Source: Gibbula magus (lineage: Eukaryota > Mollusca > Gastropoda > Trochida > Trochidae). From it: a stretch of DNA of 64,000 nucleotides. Of the stretch, positions 48,894-57,800 are shown piece after piece; the first letter of the stretch is position 1, and the number at the start of each line of letters is the position of its first letter. The notes under the pieces were generated by a model. That model had not been told where the DNA came from. It did no database searches and saw only the letters and a program-made list of their open reading frames with translations. The stretch is taken from positions 11,253,021 through 11,317,020 of the forward strand of contig OW388303.1 of NCBI GenBank assembly GCA_936450465.1. The letters run 5' to 3'. The translations under genes were made by a program, and so were the position numbers.

Positions 48894-49494
48894 GGTTGGG
48901 GAAACCCACTGAACGGGATATTATATCCCGATCGGCCTACAATATCCCGTTTGGGATATCTCATTATACCCTGTCCTGATCGGGAAATAATAATATATTT
49001 CCTGATTTTAAATGAACATGGTGCATTTCCGCATAAGGACAGTAATTGGAATGAAGTTGTGATATTCTAAGGTTCTTATTTTTTCTCTTTATAAAAATAA
49101 ATGTCGTGTGAAAAAAATGGTTGCATATTAGCTGCAAAATGTCAGTTAAATAAAAGTCAATTTGTTTTCTTCCAAACTGTTATCAAAACTCTATGACATT
49201 GTCATCAGATTAGAGTAGATTGAAACAAATAATCTGATGTTAATAAAAGTTTCTTTTCCTGGACATGATATAATTTTAAATTACCTCAAAAAAGTAAGTT
49301 TTATCAAGCTGAAGAGGACCACTAACTGTTCCTCATTATGTTTAAATAAAACACTATTTTGCGGAAATGTATCGTTTTGGAAATATTGAGAAAAATGTAC
49401 AAATATATCCCGATTAGGATATAATCAAATATCCCGAACGGGATATAATAAGCCAATTGGGATATAATATCCCGTTCAGTGGGTTTCCCCAACC
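48894..49494. mobile_element. 601-bp MITE with long inverted ends and a 9-bp duplication
   Basis: Ends GGTTGGGGAAACCCACTGAA and its reverse complement, then repeated ATATCCCG/CGGGATAT blocks on both sides. Flanks TGTCAGTCA (48,885-48,893) and TGTCAGTGA (49,495-49,503) agree at 8 of 9 positions. A 9-bp duplication is typical of Mutator-type elements (inference). Confidence 0.82.
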
Positions 49495-49960
49495 TGTCAG
49501 TGAGCAGAACAAAAATATCGCTGATTTTAACAATTATCATTATGATTATTTATATACCACATACCAACCGATACTGTTTCGATTTCACATTCAAATTACA
49601 CGTTCTCAGTCACTTCAAAATGTATCAACAACATTGACAGATAGCTTTCAGGCTTTTGTTTTATTTCCCAGCAACAAAACTGTGGGCGCAGCCATATTGT
49701 CAAAGGGGAGTAACTGCAATAGGTATTTGACAATGAATGCCTGTAAAAAAAAAATTTGATCAATGAAGAACGTATATTTCTAATATTTCTATGTAACCTT
49801 CTACTTCTTGAATGCAGTTAAAGCATTTAAATATATTTAAGAACACCTTTGAAACCATGAAAATAACTTCTGAAAGTATAAAATTACAGAGTTTAACTCA
49901 AGTCAGTCCCAGCAAAGTATTATAGTACGTTTTTGATTAAACGTAATTATTTATACTTAC

Positions 49961-50123
49961 CTGTTGACTAGACCTACTTTGCCTTACCTCCCAGGGGTAA
50001 TGCTATTTCAACCTTAATACAGACGAACTTGAAGAATGGATGAGGGGTGCGTAAAATCCCTTATCCAAGGGCCGGTAAGTCTAGATGGTCTCGTGACGTC
50101 ACTACCGGTTCATATCACTCTCC
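49961..50123. repeat. DIRS 3' inverted terminal repeat
   Basis: Begins CTGTTGACTAGACCTACTTT and ends CATATCACTCTCC. Reverse complement of 56,835-56,997 over the full 163 bp as read by eye. An outer 38-bp extension (49,923-49,960) is not shared with the other end. Confidence 0.92.
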
Positions 50124-50176
50124 GAAAGTCCCAAAGGCAAGACAGACCAAGTGGGGAGGATGGGAGGGCCTAGAGC

Positions 50177-50271
50177 GTAGGTCTAGTCAACAGGTAAGTA
50201 TAAATAATTACGTTTAATCAAAAACGTACTATTATTTAAATACCTATCTGTTGACTAGACCTACTTTGCCT
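50177..50271. repeat. DIRS internal complementary region
   Basis: The left part, 50,177-50,231, is the reverse complement of 49,923-49,977. The right part, 50,230-50,271, is the reverse complement of 56,974-57,015. They meet at a shared TA. In the DIRS model this region aligns the two ends during formation of the circular intermediate. Confidence 0.92.
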
Positions 50272-50576
50272 AGAATCCCACCGCAAGGAGGCGGGTCAGT
50301 AGATACATGGTAGTGACGAGACCAGCGACTAGCCCTGAGTGTAAGCTAACCTACGAGTCCTCCACCCTGTGGTGAGGACAAGGCACAGCCCGGGAGATAC
50401 CATCTCTACCGCTAAGCGGATCGAAGAGACAACCCTGCCACTCAACTTCCGATCAACATACCGCCCCCCAAACCCCAACAGGGAGGGGGGGGTCAAAACG
50501 AAGTTAAAGAAAAAACCAACAGACACGAGAGTAAGCAATGTAACCCCTGTTTATTTACAATAAGTCCCAAACGCGT

Positions 50577-51656
50577 CTAAGAAGGATGACCCCTTCTTGG
50601 TCTGGTTGGGGGGACCACCTTCGTCTGCGCGAAGACCTGTGGACCCAGCCTAGAGATGCCTTCAAGATCAGCAGTGGAGACATCTCGCAGGTAATGGTTG
50701 GCGAAAACCTCTGATGAACGCCAAAAACACCCTGCCATGACATCCGAAACCGCGATGTTGCAGTGATACGCCATCGTGGCTGAAACTGCGCGGATCTCAT
50801 GAGGATTGGAACGCGACGGCGGAGGCAAATCAGCGGCCTTGTACGCATCAATTACCGCCGATCTTAGATACACCCCCAACGCTCGCTTGTCTAGTTCCTT
50901 GGTGCTCCTGGGTGAGTGAGGCAAGAACAGACGACGCCTGCCATCCCTCAGCCTGCGGGTACGCTGCGTGTACACCCTTAAGGCTCTTACTGGACACAAA
51001 GAGAGATCCACCTCATCTGAGTCCGAACCCAGAGCTGGGATAGAGAACGTACGTCCCGCTTCATCCGCTGCTTGGTTCTTACAGACAAAATCAGGAGCCA
51101 ACCCCAGCGAGGCGGAGCCCCCCTCCCTGACCTCAAAACGTAGCAGGTCCGCCTGCAACGCATGGATCTCTGAAATCCGCGCTGCAGAGGCCATGGCCAC
51201 CAGAAAAATGACCTTGATGGTGAGAGGGAGGAGAGGCACGTCGGAGAGCGGTTCATACCTATCGGAGCGCAGGTGGTTGAGCACAATGGCTAAGTCCCAT
51301 TCAGGTGGGCGAAGCCTGGACCTGCCGTCCACCGAACGGAAGGTCTTAATTAGGCCCTTGAGGACCGACACATCCAATCCTGGCGATCTCTTCCTGAGAA
51401 CCGACAGGATGGCCGACATGTTGGTGTTAATTGACGACGCCTTAAGATGTCTAGTGTTGCGAAGGTACACCAAGTACTCCGCAACCTGAGGCACTGAAGC
51501 CTCTGCCGGAATGAAATCCCTCTGAGCACAGAACGAGGCGAAGGCCTGCCACTGGAAATCATAGAGCTTCCTAGTGGTTTTCCTATGCGAGGTAGCTATT
51601 GCGTTGGCGACGCACTTAGAGTATCCACTACTCCTTAACCCTCTTTTAATACAAGC
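50577..51656 (-). CDS. DIRS tyrosine recombinase
   Basis: About 360 residues. The N-terminal core-binding part reads TRKLYDFQWQAFASFC and VAEYLVYLRN. The catalytic part contains R (AARISEIHAL, codon at 51,177-51,179), HEIR, W (CFWRS) and nucleophile Y (NHYLRD, codon at 50,691-50,693), the full R-H-R-W-Y set. It would integrate the circular cDNA. The frame is open upstream to 53,573, but that part overlaps the RT frame and shows no family likeness. There is no ATG near 51,656, so expression by frameshift, readthrough or splicing is likely. Confidence 0.88.
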   Translation of the reverse strand, partial: ACIKRGLRSSGYSKCVANAIATSHRKTTRKLYDFQWQAFASFCAQRDFIPAEASVPQVAEYLVYLRNTRHLKASSINTNMSAILSVLRKRSPGLDVSVLKGLIKTFRSVDGRSRLRPPEWDLAIVLNHLRSDRYEPLSDVPLLPLTIKVIFLVAMASAARISEIHALQADLLRFEVREGGSASLGLAPDFVCKNQAADEAGRTFSIPALGSDSDEVDLSLCPVRALRVYTQRTRRLRDGRRRLFLPHSPRSTKELDKRALGVYLRSAVIDAYKAADLPPPSRSNPHEIRAVSATMAYHCNIAVSDVMAGCFWRSSEVFANHYLRDVSTADLEGISRLGPQVFAQTKVVPPTRPRRGHPS

Positions 51657-53713
51657 CAAGCGTGAAGGGAGAACACCTGAGGGTTCTCGTGTAACCTTCC
51701 GCTTGGCCTGCTGATGAGCAGATCCCTCCGTATCTGAATCGGAACCGGTTCCTGCCGACAGAGCCGACGGAGAGGAACGAACCACGGCCGGGCTGGCCAC
51801 CAAGGGGCGACCAGCAGGAGACGAAGAATCCGAGTTTCCCCTATCTTGGCTACAACTTGGGAGAGGATGGCCGGCGGCGGAAAAGCATAGGCGTCCATCC
51901 CCTCCCACCCTAACGAGAGCGCGTCTAAGCCCATCGCTAGCGGGTCTGGCACTGGGGAGATGTAGGTTTGCAATTGGTGGTTGAGACACGTCGCGAACAG
52001 ATCTATCAGCGGGGTGCCGAACTGGAGACACAACCCCCTGAAAACCACCGGATTCAGTTGCCACTCCGTTGGGGGAGGGGCATCCGGACGTGACAACGCG
52101 TCCGCCAAGACGTTCTTGGCACCTGGAATGTGGACCGCTCGAATGTCCAGGTCCACCTCGTCCACCAACTCGAAGAGCTGGAGTGACACGCGTAGCAGAG
52201 ACTGTGCCTTGGTGGACCCCTGCTTGTTTATCGACCAAGCAGCCGCCGAACTGTCCGTGTGTACTAGCAGGCACTGGCCCCTCAAGGGGACCTGCCAGTG
52301 CTGAATGGCAAGACGTACTGCGTCCAACTCGAGGACGTTGATGTGTAGGTTCCGCTCTGATGGGGACCAAACTCCCGCCACCTGTTCGTGACTCATGTGC
52401 GCTCCCCACCCTTGGGTGGAGGCGTCTACAAACAGGTGAGCTGAGGGGGGGCGAGGACGAAGTGGAACGCCTGCGAACACACTCTCGTCTACCCGCCACC
52501 AAGCTAGGAACCGATGTAGGTCTGGGGTTAAGACTATGTCGTGACGACAACGCGTCTCCCTGATGTGGGGATTCAGGAACACCTGTAACGGGCGAAGGAA
52601 CAACCTCCCCCTGCGGGTCAGGTCCTGAGCTGACGTTAATAACCCCAACACTCTTTGCCACTGACGTAGGGAGAGCGAGGCATCGAGCGCGCGATCCATA
52701 AGGCGATCGTAACGAGCCATCCGCTCCCTCGTGACGAAACCGCGGAACAGCCGGGTGTCTAGGATAGCCCCTAGGAACTTCAGACGAGTTGCCGGAACCA
52801 AGTCCGACTTCTCTAAGTTCACTAGCCACCCCAGACGACGGAACAGGTCCATCGTGAACCTGAGCTGCGCCTCGAGAACGACCGGGGAGCGGTCGTGAGC
52901 GATCCCATCGTCCAAGTACATTAGGAACTGAATGTCGCATTGGTGAAGGAATTGGACGATGGGCTGAGTCACCCGTGTGAATAACCAGGGGGCGGACGAG
53001 ATCCCGAACGGGAGCACGCACCACTGAAAATGTCTGCCGTCCAGGATGAAGCGGAGGTACCTGCGGTCCCGATAGTGAATCGGCACGTGCAGGTACGCAT
53101 CCTGTAGATCGAGAGACACCATGCAGTCTGAGCGCTCCAAGGACCGCATCACTGAGGGAAGCGTCAAGAGTCGAAAATATGGCGGCCGAACGAGGAAGGA
53201 GCGGTTGAACACCTTCAAATCGTGAATTAGCCGCCATTTTTTCGAGTTCCTTTTGGGTATTACGAACACTGGGGAGTAAAACCCCGGCGTTAGATGCGGG
53301 GTCAGGACCTCCTGCACCGCCCGTTTGGAGATTAATATCTCCACCTGTTCCAATGTCAATTTGAGCCGGTCCCCTGCTAAGGGACGCTCCATTGGAGTAC
53401 AGGTGAGGGGCGGCGGAGACGAGACGGGAATGCGGAACCCCTGACCCAGAATCCGACACACGTAAGGGTCTAACCCTAACTGTACCCAGTTGCTGACAAA
53501 GTCTTGGAGGCGACCCCCCACCAAGCCCTCCGACACCGGAACGAGTGGAGGAGGGAGCAGCGGGGGTGACCACGAGTCACTTCCTCCACTTCTTTTGCGG
53601 GGTACGACCTCCGGCGCCAGGCCGGGGGGACTTGGGGGACTGACCCGTGGATCCACGGCCACGACCTCCCCGCCGAAAGTCCGTTTTCGCTTTCTTGGGG
53701 GAAGGTTGGCCAC
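51635..53713 (-). CDS. DIRS reverse transcriptase / RNase H with methyltransferase-like tail
   Basis: 692 open codons. The reverse transcriptase shows SPVFVIPKRNSKKWRLIHDL, D202 in SLDLQDAY, PFGISSAPWLF and YLDD at 266-269. RNase H follows with D430, E462, D487 and D538. The tail, IDLFATCLNHQ, GMDAYAFPP and PWWPARPW, matches the conserved DIRS module that has been compared with Dam-type methyltransferases. The open frame begins with GTG; the first ATG is codon 108, after the conserved FVSNWVQLGLDPYV start of the domain. It overlaps the gag-like frame by 137 bp in the +1 frame, so translation probably depends on the gag-like frame. Confidence 0.92.
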   Translation of the reverse strand: MANLPPRKRKRTFGGEVVAVDPRVSPPSPPGLAPEVVPRKRSGGSDSWSPPLLPPPLVPVSEGLVGGRLQDFVSNWVQLGLDPYVCRILGQGFRIPVSSPPPLTCTPMERPLAGDRLKLTLEQVEILISKRAVQEVLTPHLTPGFYSPVFVIPKRNSKKWRLIHDLKVFNRSFLVRPPYFRLLTLPSVMRSLERSDCMVSLDLQDAYLHVPIHYRDRRYLRFILDGRHFQWCVLPFGISSAPWLFTRVTQPIVQFLHQCDIQFLMYLDDGIAHDRSPVVLEAQLRFTMDLFRRLGWLVNLEKSDLVPATRLKFLGAILDTRLFRGFVTRERMARYDRLMDRALDASLSLRQWQRVLGLLTSAQDLTRRGRLFLRPLQVFLNPHIRETRCRHDIVLTPDLHRFLAWWRVDESVFAGVPLRPRPPSAHLFVDASTQGWGAHMSHEQVAGVWSPSERNLHINVLELDAVRLAIQHWQVPLRGQCLLVHTDSSAAAWSINKQGSTKAQSLLRVSLQLFELVDEVDLDIRAVHIPGAKNVLADALSRPDAPPPTEWQLNPVVFRGLCLQFGTPLIDLFATCLNHQLQTYISPVPDPLAMGLDALSLGWEGMDAYAFPPPAILSQVVAKIGETRILRLLLVAPWWPARPWFVPLRRLCRQEPVPIQIRRDLLISRPSGRLHENPQVFSLHAWLVLKEG

Positions 53714-55370
53714 TGCCCTGCCCTTGCCCCTGACGAAAATTGGTCTGCGGACGCTTTGGTGTCGTTTGCCTCTGCGTGACGAGCCGATTAGTGAGGTCTT
53801 GCTGTTGGGCCTCCTGTCGTGCTCTCAAAACCTCCGGGATACGACCACCAAACAGAGTTTCAGCGTGAGCAGGGGCATGTCGAAGGAAATTCTTATGATC
53901 TGGGTTGAGACCTGACCGGTAGAGGAAATTGTCTCTGCGAAGCACTGTTATACTCGATGAAATCCGCGACGCTGATAACATGATCTGCGCAAGGTCCGCA
54001 GCCACATCACCAAACGCTTTGAACAACACCGGGTCCCCCGCCTCCATGCCCGCCTGCTTAGCACAAGCCAGCATCGCCTGACATGTGAAAGCCACGTTGT
54101 TCCCCAAGCCTAACACCGAACGCGCCTCCCTGTCAAGATGAGAGAACTGTGCCTCAGACACGCGGTGAAGCAGGTTGGTGGTAAACAACCGGGACGCCCC
54201 CTGATCAAGGGGAGGCGGAACAAGCTGAAAAGGGACCGGATACAAGGGCAGACGCCGTCTGCGCTTGTCCGGCACCACCAAAGGCGGAAGCAAACGATTG
54301 GGCATCGCAGATGATACGACTTGCTCCATATCCTCGGTGGCCTCCAAAAGAAGCCTATGAGGTGGAAGGGCAAGACGCGCGGGAGGTACCTCGCCATCGG
54401 GGCCAAAGGAAGCCCTCCTGGCCGCCGACGTGCGCGGACCCGTCACGCTGACTTGGCTAAGTGGAACGTCCGCGAACGAAGCCACTTCGGATAGCATAGC
54501 TATTGCGTCAACCACTGGAGGATCCTCCGACGATCCCGTACCCTCCGCCTCCGTTTCTATACTGATGAACGGAGGGTTCGACACGTCCACGTAACGGGTG
54601 TCACGTTCCGGTGAGTCCGGCGAGGAGTCACGTAAGGGTGACATCACCGTGACACGCCGCTCCGGGGTGCGAGGGGTACGCGAAGGAGTCGCGGGTGCGG
54701 AGGCCCTAGCGGACGAGGAACGCGCACCCTGAGGTACGTCATCCGCATAGGGCTCACACGAACGCGTAGTCGTAGTGTGAGTAGGTAAGTTCCGCGGACC
54801 CAAACGCGCATCGAGCAAGGAAGAGACCATATCCTTGACGGATGCCAGAAGGAGGGAAGGATCGACCTTGTCGAACCTAGCCTTCTTGGACTTCTTCTTC
54901 TTGCTCTTGGGCGTAGCGGGTCCGCCCACCTTAAGTCTAAGCGGAGACAACCGTTGGTCCGGCGAAGGAGGGGACAACGGGTGAGTCCGCGAACGAGAAC
55001 CGGAACACGACGGCGGAGGGGGGGAGCGTAACTTCGACCCCCCAGCGGGTTCGGACAGGTCCGATTCCCTGTCGAATTCATCCGCCCGTTCCGTGAGGAC
55101 AATGTCAACATCCTCCACCGGAGACGGATGACGAATGGGAGACACCTCCCTACGTTGAGCTGACGACGTACGCTTCTGTGACGCAGCCCTATCGGCCACC
55201 GACTTGCGTATGGCGGAAACGTACGCGAGGAACTCCGATTCGGAGAGAGGAGCGCACTCGTCGCAACGGTAATCCTCTTCGCAAAGGTCCTTGCACTTTC
55301 TGCATAACAAGTGCGGATCCTTAGAGGCGGACTTCCTGCCTCCGCAGTTCGTGCAGAAGGCGGAGTACAT
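53577..55370 (-). CDS. DIRS gag-like protein
   Basis: 597 residues from the ATG at 55,368-55,370; the open frame extends 19 codons further but starts at GTG. The N-terminus has cysteine pairs at 6/9, 23/26 and 36/39, a likely zinc-binding module. A long acidic and serine/proline-rich middle contains a lysine run (KSKKKKSKKARF). A conserved helical region follows (FSHLDREARSVLGLGNNVAF), and the C-terminus is basic and glycine-rich (RRGGRGRGS), suited to nucleic-acid binding. It ends with TGA at 53,577-53,579. Confidence 0.85.
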   Translation of the reverse strand: MYSAFCTNCGGRKSASKDPHLLCRKCKDLCEEDYRCDECAPLSESEFLAYVSAIRKSVADRAASQKRTSSAQRREVSPIRHPSPVEDVDIVLTERADEFDRESDLSEPAGGSKLRSPPPPSCSGSRSRTHPLSPPSPDQRLSPLRLKVGGPATPKSKKKKSKKARFDKVDPSLLLASVKDMVSSLLDARLGPRNLPTHTTTTRSCEPYADDVPQGARSSSARASAPATPSRTPRTPERRVTVMSPLRDSSPDSPERDTRYVDVSNPPFISIETEAEGTGSSEDPPVVDAIAMLSEVASFADVPLSQVSVTGPRTSAARRASFGPDGEVPPARLALPPHRLLLEATEDMEQVVSSAMPNRLLPPLVVPDKRRRRLPLYPVPFQLVPPPLDQGASRLFTTNLLHRVSEAQFSHLDREARSVLGLGNNVAFTCQAMLACAKQAGMEAGDPVLFKAFGDVAADLAQIMLSASRISSSITVLRRDNFLYRSGLNPDHKNFLRHAPAHAETLFGGRIPEVLRARQEAQQQDLTNRLVTQRQTTPKRPQTNFRQGQGQGSGQPSPKKAKTDFRRGGRGRGSTGQSPKSPRPGAGGRTPQKKWRK

Positions 55371-55594
55371 GGCGAACGGTAACGATAAAACGCGTAACGT
55401 AAGCGAAGGTAGAGACAGTCGAGTCACCTACACAGCGTCGCAACAAAAACTCTGAACTCGAAGAGCACAAAGTCAAAATCAAGTAACCACCCGCCAAGGT
55501 AAACAAAGACGAACAAGCCAAACCAAAAAATAGGCTAAACACTAACAAGATAATTCAATCTTTATTCACATAACATTCGTGCTTGAACCAAACC

Positions 55595-55860
55595 TTAAGT
55601 GACTGGCGTAGCGAGTCACTTGAACCAAAGTGAGTCACCCTAAGGGTGAGTCACGTATAATCGACCTAAGTCGAACCAAACCCTAAGCGACTGGCGTAGC
55701 GAGTCACTTGAACCAAAGTGAGTCACCCTAAGGGTGACTCACGTATAATCGACCTAAGTCGAACCAAACCCTAAGTGACTGGCGTAGCGAGTCACTTGAA
55801 CCAAAGTGAATCACCCTAAGGGTGAGTCACGTAGAATCCACCTAAGGCGAATGGTAGGCG
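55595..55860. repeat. 88-bp tandem repeat in the DIRS leader, three copies
   Basis: Units begin GACTGGCGTAGCGAGTCACT at 55,601, 55,689 and 55,777. Each includes GAGTCACCCTAAGGGTGA, itself palindromic. Confidence 0.92.
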
Positions 55861-56054
55861 AAAGCTAGCAACGGGCAACGCGAGTCACTGACGAGGAGTG
55901 TATCCACTGCTCCTTAACCAAGCTAGTGACTCACCTAAGGCGAACAACTAGCGAGCCAGTGACAGGCGAGGCGAGAAGCCAAGCGAGACGCGAAGCACTT
56001 GAGTACGGACCGCAGGCGAATGACAAGCGACAAGCGAATGACAAGCGAGGCGAG

Positions 56055-56575
56055 TCACCCGCGTAGGAGAGATACCACTGCTCCTTTACATTACGCAAGT
56101 CAAACCCACAGTTTCCTAAGGTACAGACCGATAAGCGTAAGCCAAGCGAGAGCGAATGACAAACGAAGCAAGCCAAACGAATTAGGAGAGATACCACTAC
56201 TCCTCTACGATACGCAAGACAAACACTTAACAGTTAGCACTAGAGTACAACCGACAGGCGTATGACAAGCGAATTAGGAGTGATTCCACTAGCTCCTTTA
56301 CCGTACGCAAGTCAACAACCCACAGTTAACACTAAAGTACAGACCGAAAGCGCGTGACAAGCGAAAGCGAATGGCCAGCGAAGCGAGTCAAACGATTAGG
56401 AGAGATGCCACTACTCCTCTACCAGACGCAAGACAAACACCTAACAGTCAGCACTCGGAACGAATGGCGAATGACCAAGCGAAAGCGGATGACAAGCAAG
56501 CGAGTCACCCCCGTAGGAGAGATACCACTGCTCCTTTACCCTACGCAAGTCAAACACCCAACAGTCAGGTGAGAG
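56055..56575. repeat. Degenerate repeat in the DIRS leader, five copies
   Basis: TAGGAGAGATACCACTGCTC-type motifs recur at about 56,063, 56,181, 56,265, 56,397 and 56,513, each followed by TTTAC-x4-ACGCAAGTCAA. The AGGAG...CTCCT pairing gives each unit hairpin potential. Confidence 0.82.
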
Positions 56576-56834
56576 AAAACAAGGAATCACGAGCTGCACG
56601 TGCGGCGCATGCAATCCACCTACTCCGGATGGTCGCTAGCTAGCACATGTCAACAAGGCCCCTTGAAATCTAACACCTACTTGAAAAACAGATTGTAAAC
56701 ACAACCTGCACTAACGAAGAACAACGTTGATGATATCTCTTGAACTAACAAGAGAAAAATAGCAAGTTAGCAACCCAAGTCGCTAAAACCCCAGTCACAG
56801 AACAAAACACGTCTGCCTTGCTCTGCAACTTTTA

Positions 56835-56997
56835 GGAGAGTGATATGAACCGGTAGTGACGTCACGAGACCATCTAGACTTACCGGCCCTTGGATAAGGG
56901 ATTTTACGCACCCCTCATCCATTCTTCAAGTTCGTCTGTATTAAGGTTGAAATAGCATTACCCCTGGGAGGTAAGGCAAAGTAGGTCTAGTCAACAG
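56835..56997. repeat. DIRS 5' inverted terminal repeat
   Basis: Reverse complement of 49,961-50,123. Its outer extension, ATAGGTATTTAAATAATA, is unique to this end and is copied in the internal complementary region. Confidence 0.92.
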
Positions 56998-57225
56998 ATA
57001 GGTATTTAAATAATATAGGTATATACTACCTTGTGATAAGTAAAATGATAACGCAAGTAACAATATTCAAGTATTTTATTTATGTTAGTCCTTGGATAAT
57101 AAGATAACAATTTATACTACAAAACCAACTTCATTTTACACCAATTAGAGAAAGATGTAGAGGATATATCTATCCTAATAGGGAAGTTCAAAGCACAGTA
57201 AAGTAAAGTACTTTATCAAGAAGAT

Positions 57226-57800
57226 TTGATAATTAACCCGTATATAATTTATCATTGTTAGTGTTACTCTTTGTTCTTTCCTAATAATTTACTTGTCTAT
57301 GTTTTATTTCGTTCTGTTAAATATGCAAAATTTATTTCTCTTTTCTGTATATATCATTGTACATATATTTGATAATTAACCCGCTTATAATTTATCATTG
57401 TTAGTGTTACTCTTTGTTCTTTCTTAATAATTTACTTGTCTATGTTTTTATTTCTTTCTGTTAAATATGCAAAATTTATTTCTCTTTTCTGTATATATCA
57501 TTGTACTTATATTTGATAATTAACCCGCTTATAATTTATCATCGTTAGTGTTACTCTTTGTTCTTTCCTAATAATTTACTTGTCTATGTTTTTATTTATT
57601 TCTGTTAAATATGCAAAATTTATTTCTCTTTTCTGTACATATCATTGTACATATATTTGATAATTAACCCGCTTATAATTTATCATTGTTAGTGTTACTC
57701 TTTGTTCTGTCTTAATAATTTACTTGTCTATGTTTTTATTTATTTCTATTAAACATGCAACATTTCTTTCTCTTTTCTGTATATATATCATTGTCAAATA
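57226..57800. repeat. Tandem repeat, four copies of about 144 bp
   Basis: Units start GATAATTAACCCG at 57,228, 57,371, 57,515 and 57,659. Each contains TTAGTGTTACTCTTTGTTCT and AAATATGCAAAATTTATTTC. It begins about 210 bp outside the DIRS element. Confidence 0.92.

Larger units (their letters stand above)
55371..56834 (-). promoter_or_regulatory. DIRS 5' untranslated region
   Basis: About 1.46 kb between the 5' terminal repeat and the gag-like ATG, without a convincing ORF. It is filled by two kinds of tandem repeat (listed separately). A promoter is expected here or in the terminal repeat, but no core motif was identified. Confidence 0.6.
49923..57015 (-). mobile_element. Complete DIRS-like tyrosine-recombinase retrotransposon
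   Basis: Carries, in order on the minus strand, a gag-like frame, RT/RNase H with a DIRS C-terminal module, and a tyrosine recombinase. It has inverted 163-bp terminal repeats and an internal complementary region next to the 3' end (50,177-50,271). That region is complementary to both outer ends and so predicts the element boundaries exactly: 55 bp match the left end and 42 bp match the right end, sharing a TA. No target duplication is expected for this class. All three frames are open, so the copy may be recently active. G+C is far higher than the surroundings. Confidence 0.93.

Noticed and set aside
50968..51489. 173-codon plus-strand open frame opposite the recombinase
   Set aside because: Antisense shadow in GC-rich coding sequence; no family features.
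51657..53573. The first 640 codons of the 998-codon open frame as a separate protein
   Set aside because: It overlaps the RT frame throughout and reads as Ser/Pro/Arg/Gly-rich sequence with no family likeness. It also begins at GTG. Only the recombinase portion is supported.
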